Shown one piece after another: positions 1-12,900 of a DNA stretch of 64,000 nucleotides (within the stretch, counting starts at the first letter, position 1; the number at the start of each line of letters is the position of its first letter). Below the pieces are notes generated by a model, which worked only from the letters and a program-made list of their open reading frames with translations, did no database searches and was not told the DNA's origin. Location of the stretch: assembly GCF_037975245.1 (NCBI RefSeq), contig NC_092582.1:13204077-13268076 (forward strand), in the 5' to 3' direction. The translations under genes were made by a program, and so were the position numbers. The stretch is from Apostichopus japonicus. Lineage: Eukaryota; Echinodermata; Holothuroidea; Aspidochirotida; Stichopodidae.

Positions 1-881
1 GATTAATAGGTATGACGATAGGTTTATCCATGCAGTGTCTTTGCTGCTGGAAGAATTTTAAATCACTCTCATACCAGGGTGAGGTCAGGAAGATGTGTTG
101 TTTTCTATTACTCGGAATGGAGGAGGAGCGAGGAGGGATCCCTTGTTATTTCAAGATATAAACACACCTGCTCCAAAGTATTAATTTCCCGATTCTATGC
201 CCGATTTTCTTTCCTTCACACACTTACCATGCAGTTTTTCAGTTCTGGTTTAACCGATATATTAGTGAAAGTATCAGAGATTTTCAATTAGAGACTTAAT
301 TGTTTATCTCCTTTTTTCTTTTTCCTTTAATTATTATTTTGGTTAGTTCCCACCCCCCCCACACCCCTTTCCTTTTTTTTTATATTTTGAATGCACAATT
401 GATAATCATTATCACAGATTTTCTAATCAGACATTGAATTGTGCAAATAATTATATCTACCCCTTTAAGGAACTTTTTCCAGGGTTTCAAGCTCATCACC
501 AGATAATTCTTGACTATAAAATGACTGTTACTTTGAATTTAATTTTTTGATGAAATGAACTATAATAATACCTGAGAAACATCTTCAACTTCCTTAAAAA
601 ATAGCCAACATACTTGCACCCTTGGACTAAAAAATTTTTCCAGTTGGCTGCTCTATAGTGATTGCCATGCTAGGATAAAAAAAAAAAGCCAATTGCCAAC
701 TTTGTTTTAACTTTAGGCCAGTACTGTATGGTTCTCTCATATTTTTTCCTTCCTTTGGCTAGCATTTAATTACAGATAATTGTTTATTTTTATATTTTTA
801 GTATTTTTTATTTTTTAAATTATTATTATTTTTTATTTTAATTTTTTTTTTTTTTAATTTATTTATTTTTTCTTTCTACAG
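1..881 (+). other. Upstream intron of gene 1
   Basis: AT-rich with long T tracts just before exon w1. No exon with a phase-1 donor in the gene 1 frame is visible, so the preceding exon lies outside the window. Confidence 0.55.
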
Positions 882-998
882 GAGTTTGGAATGATGACAT
901 CACGGATGATTTCCTTCTTCCAAATGGCACTCTTCTCTCCCCCAGTGGTGCTGCTGGAAATTACACAGATGAAGACTTCTTTCTATTCGGGGAGGAAT
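882..998 (+). CDS. Gene 1 exon w1: C-terminal end of VWD domain
   Basis: Acceptor AG at 880-881 after a long T tract, donor GT at 999. The peptide begins [16 protein letters not shown], which matches the VWN..DDF..PNG end of the VWD module in MUC4-type proteins. Phase 1 at both ends; the first base of the opening Gly codon is in an exon outside the window. Confidence 0.82.
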
Positions 999-3900
999 GT
1001 AAGTGTGATTTGGTGTGGGCAAGATGCAGTGTGGGAGGGATGGAAGGGGGAGGGAGAGGGGGCAGGAGTCAAGGTTATGGTTCTCTCAAGAACAGTGCTG
1101 TCAATGCTGTACTACTCTTTTGCAAAAAATTTTGCTGTTTTTTTCTTTTTAATTAATTACATTATGAGGTTTTTGGCAATTCAATCACCAATAGAGTCTT
1201 CATACGACAGACGGAGCTCAGTTTCAAATGTCAGATTGAATAATTAGAGATGATTCATAAAGAGAACATATCATTATGTCTTAATCATACCACATCATAG
1301 ACAGAGATTAATTAAAGGATAAACCCCGATCATATTTCAGATCTTTATTGAGAAGGGTATGAAAACAGGTTGAAATTAAGGTTGATATATAATACAGAGA
1401 GGTGTTAGGTCCCCACCCCCCTCCGTTGTTAAATGCATTTGGATGAGCCGTACGTACGTTCTAGGTCAAGGTAACTATTCTAATCTTAATGTCATTGGAA
1501 GTTGATTAATAATGTATTGAATGTTTCTTTTCTTTCTCTTTTTTTTGTGGTCCTCATCTTTCAGGGAGGATAGATCCAGCAGATTCATTCTTCGATGTCG
1601 GGGTATCACGTGCCCGCCGCCAGATATCTGCCGATGCCGGTTTCATGCCGGTCTTCCTGTCAAACCTGGTTTCCAGCTTTGAAATGAGCGATCCGTCGTT
1701 CTTAAACACTGCAAGGTCTGGATGTAACAACAACAGGCAGTGTCTATTTGATACATTAGCAGCAGAGGACATGGAGCTGGGGATGGGTACCAAAAACAGC
1801 CAAGAAACAAACGAAGCCTCGGAGAGGGTTTTAGGTAAGGTGGCCCCATACTGTCGCCGGCTCTAGAGAGCCCACGGTCATGTCCGTAACGTTGTCTTTG
1901 GGCACTCTGGTAGGATATGCATTGTGCTGTTGGCTTAGGGAAGGTTTTAGGTAAGGTGGCCTGTAATGTCGGCTCTAGAGAGCCCAAGGTTATGTCCGTA
2001 ACGTTCTCTTTGGGCACTGTGGTAGGTCAATTAGGTGTCCATAATTGTTTGCATCGATAGTAGAATATGCATTGTGCTGCTGGCTTAGGGAGGGTGTTAG
2101 GTGAGGTGTGTGTAGTTTTGGCCTCTGAGAGGGTGCTAGGTTTGGTGTGGGTAATGTTGGGTTCAGATGGTGCTAGGAAAGGTGTCTTTATAGTCTCTGA
2201 GAGAGTACCAATGAATTGTCTGAAAGCTGCCTCATAGAATTACAGAAAGTTCCATGATTTCATTCTGATGATATTACAAACATTGACACTTTTCTATGCC
2301 TTTATTCCATAGTTTTGTTTACAGGTGATGTATCCAACCACACAAATACATATAAAGCACAGATATATATTATAGCCTCAGCTGCCTCAATCGGCAGAGG
2401 AACAGAGATCCGTTTAATTACTTCATAAATAGTATCAACAACTTTTCCTCAAGTTGCAAAGACCTTTCGTGTTGGATGCGTTTAGCCCAAACTTACACTG
2501 TGGGTCAGATTCTTGGGCATAAATGTCTTAGCTTTTAGTTTATATAGACTTACAGATATTCAGAGGAAGGAAGGCATGTGTAGATCAATCCAATAGCTGC
2601 TTCATGAGGTTTGTATGGACTAACTTGATATTATTTACAGGAGTCAAATCTGGAGAGAATTAAGGAATCGGTGTGTTTATGTACTTGGAGAAATTGAAAT
2701 GAAACTTAGCTGTGGTTGTCTTTATCAATTTTGGCTTTGGAGCGCTACGTTTTTCTTGTGAAATCGACCACCATGTTGGATGTTGACCGTTCTACACGTT
2801 TTCCCTTGTTTTATCTGCAGAGAACTTTCCTCCTAACATCACAGCAGACTCTACCATTATAGCTACGGTGGGGGAGCTTTATTACTATCAGATTATGGCC
2901 GAGGATCCAGAAGGTTCAATGGTGACATATTCATTAGAAAGTAGTAACCTGACGGCTAATATCAGTTCAGGTAGGACAACCAAAGCTGTGATATTACTTA
3001 AAGCCATGCTTGATTCTAGGTCATGTATTGTAGGTCAAGCCTTGCTTGATTGTACGTCATATGTTTCGGACATCTCGACCTGTCATTCCCCATTTGACAC
3101 ATTCTTTACGTGTATGGTATATATATGTGTATGTATATATATATGTGTATGTATATATATATATATGTGTATGTATATATATGTAGACAAATAGGCTAAC
3201 CATGCACCATCCTTCTTTTAAGTGCCAAAACTTTTCAGTTGCACAAAGGTCGGAGCCTACATGTAAAACTTTGGGATGACAAATCGGGATGAAAAATTTG
3301 AAGATGAAATGTTGTAAGCAACTAATTGTCCAACTTTCATGGTAACTTTTGTATCTGGTGGACCTAGATATGGTAAAGACCACTTGGCCTCTGTTCAAGC
3401 ACTGCAAAACCTGGATGGATATCCACGGAGGTAATTAAAGAGCAGCATGTAAAAGGGGAAAGATGAGAAGACACAAACAGCTGGCTCTAGCACAGCTATG
3501 ACAGTTTACCTACCTTGACAGATTCTGCAATAAACATCAAAACCCTCCCTTGGAGGAACCAAACCACCTTCTCAAACCACTTTCTCATGGAAATATAAAC
3601 TAAAATAAAAACCACCTCTCCTTGTAACAGCATACAACCCTTAGGAATTTTCTCTTTGTAATAGAAAATGTAGACACACTGTTTGGGGTAATTTTCAAAC
3701 CTGGGGACTCGCTTTGTTTTTCTCTCTTAATAGATGGTCTTGTAATCTGGAACCCTGTCAATATCAACCAGATCTCTTTGGTGGTTCAGGCAAGCGATGG
3801 AGAAGCTCTCTCAGCAGTCCAACCTACCATCATCATTTGCGATTGTCAGAATAACGGAACATGCCAGGAAAACGTTTACACCGAAGCTTCAAACATCGTG

Positions 3901-6900
3901 GCTAACAAGTTTGCGGTGAGTGTGAATAAAACTTGCCGCACGTGTCGCTTATAGTATTAAAGCAGCTCAAATACCGAAGGAATTAATGTCTTCATTCTTT
4001 ACTCTTTCAAACAAAAACCTGTACTTGAAGTTAGTTTTGTTCTGGAAAATTATACAAGGTTCATGTAAATGTCAACAAACTGCAGCTATTTCCAGACCTG
4101 TCGACTGAGCGCTGATCAAGTTCAGAGAGTGTTATATGACTTTAACAGGGTTGCACAAGAGTGTCAATGAGTTGAAAACCGCAGAGAGGTAACCCTTTTG
4201 GTCAGTTTGGTCGGATTTTAAAATGATTGAAATGTGAAAAGAAAATCTTCTCAGAAATTTTGAATGCAGTTTCTGCTTACAACAGGCATGCCCGGGTATC
4301 TAAGTAGTATATTTGTTTCTCTGTTAGGTCGCAACCTGTCTCTGTACGGCGGCTTACGCAGGAAACTTCTGTGAGGAAGACTTTGATGCTTGTCTGGATG
4401 ACCCTTGCTTTCCTGGAATTACTTGCTTTGATAATGTAGCCCCACTGACAGGGAATAGGTGTGGTGATGGGACGTGTCCAGAGGGTCTTGTAGGCGATGG
4501 ATTCAAGTGTTTTGGTAAGTGGGCTACTCTTGTGATAATGTAGCCCCACTCACAGGGAATAGGTGTGGTGATGGTACCTATCCAGAGAGGTATTTGTTAG
4601 CAATAGAATTTTAGTGGCTTTTGTGTCATAAATATAGTCCGATTTATGAAGCATAGGTGGGGTGGTGTAACCTGGTCTGATGTGTTGTATTGCATGGATT
4701 GGTACACACAGTGGCAAAGGAAGATATCAAAATCTTAGGAGGCAGGAAGCTGCTATTGGGGCTTGGGATCTTCACCAGAAGATAGGAATTTTATTTTTGT
4801 AGATGCTACAGTGGCCCAGATGGGATATTGAAAATGGTGAATACATTTTGTTGAAGTTTTAGATATTTGTAACCTGTATGTATGAACTGAGCGTTTTAAC
4901 AATCATGATGACTTTCGCATCAAAGTTCAAACATTTTGTTTATATTTGAGGGTGAAAATCAAATCTTAGACACATTATGAGGTATATGACAAAATTGATC
5001 ATTGTGATTGGCTGGCATTTTGTCTTACACAAAGGATCCAGCTGAATCATAAAGCACCACTGTGGAGTGAATCCCTAGTTGAGAAAATGGAGGGGTAGAA
5101 ACATACACCCCCCTCCAATCCACTTTTCAAAGTGGGGAGCAGCAGACCCACCTGCCCCCCCTCCCATTCCTAGGCCTATGTACTACATTAGTTGCACCCT
5201 GTGACTAACCATAGGCATGGTGATGGAATAATGTAGAAATATCGCCCAACAGGTTTTTGAGATGATGGGCCTTGCAGTCCTGATGTAGTTCTAATTCCAA
5301 TTAGGATCTAACTGAAATATTCCTAATTCAATTATTGAATTTAGCATGTCGGCAACATAATCAAAATGATATTTGTATGGCACCTGCAGATCCCATAGAA
5401 ACATTAATTATTTGAATTCATTGTGGCTATACTGGTTGTCTGTTTTTCATTTTCCATTCTCCCATCTTGCTCACAGACCTGGATGAATGCGTTGCCTACG
5501 CTAACAGAAGCGAAGCAGAAGGAGGCCCGGCCTGCTCTCAGATCTGTGAGAATACCCTGAATGGATTCACATGTAGCTGTCTGGATGGATATAACCTACA
5601 TCCTGACATGTATCAGTGTATAGGTACGATTATCCGGAAATACTCTCCCTGATTATCTCTCTCTCTCTCTTTGTGTTTCAAACCTTAAAAGTCAGCGTCG
5701 ATCATCACATAGTGGGCTATTTTTCATGTCGCTTCACAAAAATTAGCACAGTACCGTTTGTCAGTCGTTAAATCTGAATGGATATCCATCCCTTCTTTAA
5801 TTTCAGTGCATATATGTAGATAAGAAAAGCAGCCCTTCAAGGTTACCAAAGCATCCACTTAAAAACGTGCCGATATTTTTGCCTCGTTAATGTCACAGTG
5901 GCTATTTAAGACGGCAAGCAGGGAGAAAGGATGTCTCAAACCAAACATCAGCCATTAGACTATAGGGCTACTAAACATTCACAGCAGATATACTGCCCTC
6001 ACCTGATGGTATCCTGAAATTTCTTTGCTGTTAGATATTTATTTGAGTGTATCTTTCTTGGAACGAGAGGATTTATTTGATTTATTTTTTTTAACTATTG
6101 ACTTTCTTTTTCTGGTTCCAGATATAAACGAGTGTGAGTTACAGACTGACGACTGCTCAGAGAATGCAGTCTGTAGTAATTCTCCAGGATCTTATAACTG
6201 TACATGCTTGGACGGTTACCTTGACGTCAACAATGATGGCAGGCTTTGTGAAGGTAAGGATTACGTTAAATGTTTCTCTATAATATCCAAAGGGTCAATT
6301 TAAGAGATGATTTCTAATTCTGAATGATCTGCATTCTTTTAATCTATTTTAGATCAGCAAAGCTTTGCTATCTGCAAATTTATCAAACTTATTTCTTCTG
6401 TTCATAGTTATATATATATTTATATTTTTTAAATATTTTATCATTTATAATTTTGATAAAATTTATAATTTCATTTGAATTTTTATATATTTTATTCTCA
6501 TCTTTAGATATCGATGAGTGTCTGATAATCCCACCCGTTTGCGACGATCGTGCGACATGTATGAACATCAATGGCAGTTTTACCTGCTTGTGTAACGATG
6601 GCTTTGAAGGCAACGGCAGGACATGTGATGGTAGGCTTTCTCGTTCTTGTAAACCTAAATTTGACGATTTTCAAAAATGGTTTCCAAACTTTGCCAAGCT
6701 TCCATTAGTTTTCCAACTATCACTGTCATTTTCAGTCATTAAATTACATAATACATCCATGAACAACACCGGTGGTACATTGAAACATAAAGAAAAACAT
6801 AACATGAAACATTTTGTTTTGTTTTTTCCTTTCTTGGTATGCATGTATTTACTATAATATCTATATATATATATATATAAATATATGAGTAGTATTATAA

Positions 6901-9900
6901 TTATTCCAACAAACATTTTTTTAAAATAATTTTTCTCAGTTTGAAATATTTGTAATTCATAACTTTAGGTTTGTGTTCACAACTTGTTTATTGTGAGATC
7001 TCCCGAGCACTGAATTTGGTACCTTCTAGTGATGTAATTGTTTTGCTTCACTGTATCGTCCCTAATTTCATGGAAATTGTTATTTCTTCCCCCTCACATC
7101 ACTTTGCATGGTAGCTACCATGTCAGCAAGCAGTTGCCAAATTCACCAATGTTGATTTTTGTCTCATCACCATCAGATATTGACGAATGCTCTCGTAACA
7201 CAGACAACTGCGACACTAACGCAGACTGTAACAACATTGAGGGTTCCTTTACGTGTAGCTGTCAGCCAGGCTGGGAGGGAGATGGAGTCAACTGTACCAA
7301 CATAGATGAATGTTTGGATATTAACCTACGTGAATGTCATCCCAGGGCTTTATGCATGGACACCCAAGGCAGCTACATCTGTTTCTGTCCTGCTGGCCTG
7401 TTTGGAAATGGGATTGCATGTGACGGTAAGGACACCCTAGCTTGATACCGAAACAAAACGAAGCAAACAAACAAAACAAAACAGCTTCATACTGAAACAA
7501 TATAACCGGCCAAATTAACTGTCAAAATCATTTTAATTGATAGGGAATATGTGACGTAGATGATTCGTAAAACCTTCCCTGCCCTCTCTTTCCTCTGTTT
7601 GCTATTTATATAAGCTCTGCAAACAATTGCATTGATACTGGAGTTTGCCTGATTTGACATCAATGGTTGAGTTTGGGATATAATTTTAGGTGCCTTAAGT
7701 TTTCTTGATTCACAGGAAATAATGTGCTGGCACATTGTAATACATTGTAACTATATTAGTGACAGGCTATACATTTTATTTATAATGCATTTCAGACTTC
7801 CTACAGTTAATCTCTTCTTTGCAAACCAGAGAGCAGATTATGAATATTTTATTCTTTGATATAAATATCAATAATTGTTGCCTTCGTTCTAGTATACTGA
7901 GTACATAAAATACCAAGTAACTTAATCCTAGTCAACCTAATATACAACATTTCATATTTTTGATATCAATGCGAACATTTATAATATCCACGTAAAGAGC
8001 GTGTCTCCATGGAAACTGCAACTGGCAGGATCAACCTAATTATAAATGTAATATGCATCTCCGCTATTTATCCAAGGAAAAATATTCCACTACATGGCAG
8101 GAATTGGAAAGCACTTCCATCCAATAAAAGTCCTTATGAACCACTTTTTGCTAACAATGCTTTTTTAAATTTTGTTTGGTTTTTTTTTTTAAAGATGATA
8201 CTCTCTCTCTCCTGATGTACATTCCATTCTCTCTATTTGGCATTTTACAGCTAACTTTATAAATCAATTTTATTTATAGATAACATAACCACTTTGGTTT
8301 CTTTTATAATATATTGTAGATTTGGATGAATGTGCACTCGGCACCAGTGATTGCAGTAATGACGTTTCCAAACTGTGCATCAACACCCAAGGCTCATACG
8401 AGTGCAGATGTAACAGTGGCTTCACAGGGAATGGCACAGTCTGTAACGGTAACCAAACACAGCTATTTGTTCTTTAACCCTTTGCACACGACCGATATCT
8501 GCTTCCTCTCTCTTACTAGTACACTATTACTTTTAAAAAGTTGCAACGTGTGCAGAAAATGACTTATCAAAGCTGGTTTCGGGTAAAGGCAAGTTGGATA
8601 GTGCTTCAGACTCTCTCTTCGCTCACTTCATTGGCTCCCAATCAAGGCTCAAATTCAAGATAAAATTGCAACGTTTGTCTTCAAATGTCTTCATGATCTG
8701 GCTCCTCATTCTTATTTCGTTCTTATTCGCAAAGCTCGTCCAGTTCTACGTTCTTCATCTACTGAGTTGGGCATTGTCCTTGATATTCCAGTAACTAAAC
8801 GTAAAACATTTAAAGACAGATCGTTTCCAGTCGCAGCCCCCATGATTTGGAATAGCTTACCCGATTTTCTTCAAAATATTCATAGTTTTGAACCATTCAA
8901 GCGTGAATTAAAAACTCACCTCTTTAAGAATGCATTTCATTTAGACATTTCTTGACTGGATGTACTTTTTGTACTGTATCTGTTTAATATTATTATTTAT
9001 TCTTTCTACAGCGCGCTGAGTGCTCTTTTTCTTTGTAGATATCGTGCACTTTATAAACATAAACATGACACAAGAAGATCGTGACAGAACTTGACATAGG
9101 CATGTCTTTATGCTTGGTTGTAATCTTTTCTAACTGCACTTGCCAGTGGTGGCCTCGAGTTTATAGGTCGACTTTATAATGAAATGTATTTTATAGCTGT
9201 GGTGTGCAATAGTTTAATACCGTCACACAGTTTTGTTCAGAACATTTTTATTAGATATTTTATTTTATTTCATTTTCTTTTTTTGCATATTGACTATAAT
9301 GGCAGATGTTAATGAATGTACCCTGACCAATGGCACTCAATGTTCAGATCAGGCCAACTGTACAAACACCTACGGCAGCTACGACTGTACCTGTAAGGAG
9401 GGGTACGCTGGAGATGGCATCACATGCAGTGGTAAGAGTTTTGATTGCAAGAATATTCCTTTTATTCTGAAATCTAGACAGTTCTCTGTTTTAGGGACCA
9501 TGACACATATTTAATATTGGATGATTTCTGGGGGTGGGGCGGGGAGGGGGGTTGGTAGCAGGAGTAAGGCCAATGTTCAATGGTGGAGAAAGTGCCACTT
9601 GGCGTGAAACATGATGACTTCATGGTCCCCTGCTGTCTGCAGGTCCTGTGAATATGTCATTTATCAAAGAGGAGGTTTTGTTACATTTGTTCCACTAATA
9701 TTCGATAATTTCATGAGAATGAGCATACTTTTTGTCCAAGTTTGAATAATTTGTATGTTATTTTAAGATGATGTGCTTCTGTGCTTTGACTAAATTCTAT
9801 AGAACATAGTTAACGATAAGCCGACTATTTAGATAACAAAATTGTTAGAATCAAAACGCATATTTTAATCGAGAAGTGGGGTCTGACAATTATTTTAATA

Positions 9901-12900
9901 GCTCCCAAATTCAGTTTTATTGCAAACATAAAAACTTGTGTATATTTGTTTCTTTAAAAAAAAAATTGTATTTGTTTGCATTTATGTTTTATTCTAAGCA
10001 TTGGAATTTATAGCCTTCTTACTCGTTTTAGAACCTCAATAAATGAGATTTAAACTGCATTTTGTTACTAAATATGCATGGTCATAATATATTGATATGA
10101 GGAAATATGTTCCCTCGATCCTGTCAGTTTGGTGCCATCCCAAAACATGCTTAAATCAACAATTTTTTCAAACATTTAAAATTTTTAAAATGTTCTTCTT
10201 CCTCAGATATCAATGAATGTACAACTGGCAATGACTGTAATCCTGTCAGCGGGGCTTGCTCCAACACCATCGGATCATTTAGTTGTATTTGCATCACTGG
10301 TTACCAAGGTGATGGTAGAAACTGTACAGGTATGTAGGTGAAAAATGGCTAATTAAAAGCCTGCAAGAAATCTTCCTTTCCCAATTTGAATTTTTTTATG
10401 TGAATTTATCAGACATTCGATGAGACATGCTTCAAGATAGTGTCTCACTTAAAATCAGCTCTGTATAGGGGTGTGGGGAGTTGGAGTGTGGTTTGAAATG
10501 CAAGTTATTAGCCACCAGATGTTAGTTAATGTCAATAGTGAGTCTCTATATATTTGTTGTTTTTCTTACTGTTTTTTGCAAGTCATGGCATATTGAGGGA
10601 GACTAACCCTACAATACCGATTTACACCTGATGAGCTTAATTGACAATTTTTGCAATGAATGGACATTTTCTACACAATGTGAAAAACAGTTTTTGAAAC
10701 AGTTTGAGGTATCTAAGGGTTACATGTTAGCAACATATATTTTCTCAACCAAATGAAATGGGTATAAAAGGGAAGGCAAGAACCCACACAAACAAATAAC
10801 TAAACAAATGCATTGAAATAATAGTGCTGCTATTCTATATGTTAAACTCTCCATCTTGATGAGGCATTGTCCTGCTGCTTTCTTCTAGATATTGACGAGT
10901 GTGCCACAGACCAGGACGATTGCGACCAGATCTGTTCTAACTTCATCGGAGGCTTCACGTGTTCCTGTAGATCCGGCTATGAGATTGATACCTCTGAACC
11001 CAATCTATGCAACGGTAACAAAATAATATAATAATAATAATATTTGCTTTTAATATAGATAGGTCTCAAAGCGCTTTACAGACGTTATATTACCCCTGGT
11101 CAATGATAACCTGTCCCAGAGACAATCCCTACAGTCGGCAGCAGTTATATACTTCGCCCAATGACAAGTTACCTCACAGGTAACTTGTCCCATCATAAAT
11201 TGGTATCAAACTTGTTTAAAGATATGATTTCGATAGGGGGTGTCACGTGACTCCTAACCTTATAAATTTGGACGTCTGGAGGAACTTTCAAGTAGCTTAC
11301 TGCATTCTTGGACTTTGTTTGAAATTTGTAAAGAAAAATAACAAAAAACATTGAAAAAAAAAAGTTATACAAACCTTGATATTGTTTTTTTTTTAATGGG
11401 AAGAGCAAAAGGATTCCTGAAAGTGATGTGTCTAATGATTTTTGACCAACAATTCTAAGTCTCATTTATGTTATGATCTGTTTGTGTTTAGATGTTGATG
11501 AGTGCGCTTTGAACATTGACAACTGCACACAGGGCTGCAACAACACAGCAGGTGGATTCTACTGCTACTGTTTTGAAGGTTTCCTTGACGACGGCAATGG
11601 AGGTTGTACACGTGAGTAGTTGTGTGAAACAAACATTCAATACTAAAGGTTCGAGATATGAGCATTGTCAATGGAGAGTGTACCAACATTTAATAACAGG
11701 GTTGATGACTTGAGCATTGGTATTTGAAAGTGTCGAGTCGGCTATTGTACCTTAAAAGATCAGATGTTTATGATTGTTCAATTAGTTTTGAGTGTATGAA
11801 TAGCAAAAAATGGAAATAGGAAATTGCTATTGAAAATTACAACGCTTAATACGCAAGTTGATGACTTGAGCATTGGTATTTGAAAGTGGCAAGTCACTTT
11901 ATTAGTTTTGAGTGTATGAAAAGCAAAAAATTATCTTTGTTGGAAATTACTGCACATGTGTATTTAAAGCATTTAACTGGAAGAAAGGTTTTGCAACCTT
12001 ATGTCAAGTAAAAAAAAAGTGATGTCAATTTTCTCCATTCTTGTTAAATATGTCTATTTTCCTACAAAACATCAAGACATTAGTAAAAATTAATGTCATG
12101 GTCTTGCCTCTACTCTCTCCCTGATATTTCACACCATTCTCTTATGTTGGAATCCGTTCTTGTTCGATATTGTTCTAATAGTGTGTGTCTACGTACCTCC
12201 TTAGCAATTAATCCATCAGAACAATTCCTGTAGCTGAAATGCACCACACTTGCCTTTAATAATAAAAAATACACAAATCAGTTTCACCTGCTGAAATTTG
12301 AAAATGTTGAATTTTCCTCCCCAGCGCAAGTAAATTGCACCGTGGACAGATGCATCAATGGGCAGTGTGTCTACAACGGTGGCAATGAGACCTGTTTATG
12401 TTACGAAGGCTATGAGTTATCCCCTGACAATGAGACGCTCTGCATTGGTAAATTATAAATTTATAAACTAAAATTCAAATTATTAAAATAATTATTATTA
12501 TTATTATTAAAATTATTATTATTATATAATTATATTATTATTATTTATTATTATTTAATATGTATAATATTATTTATTATTATTTATAATATTATTATTA
12601 TTTATAATACTATTATTATTTATATTTATAATTATATTATTATTATAATTATTATTAATATTATTATTATTAAAATTATTAAAATTATAAACTAAGTTAA
12701 TTGCTTAGTTACATCTTTGCAACAATTCAAAGGCTTTGTACCACAACAAATAGCAAATATCTTTATCATTAAATTTAAGATATAATAAAGAAGTTTGTAC
12801 CGTGGTAAGTATTTTTATGGTTGCCAGGTGGAAATGTTTAAGGATTTGCATTAAAACTTGAGTTAAGCAGTAATTCCTTGACCTTTTTTGTCATTTGCGT

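Noticed and set aside
1-80. Possible exon ending at a GTGAGG donor near 73.
   Set aside because: The only open frame stops before the donor and the phase does not match exon w1.
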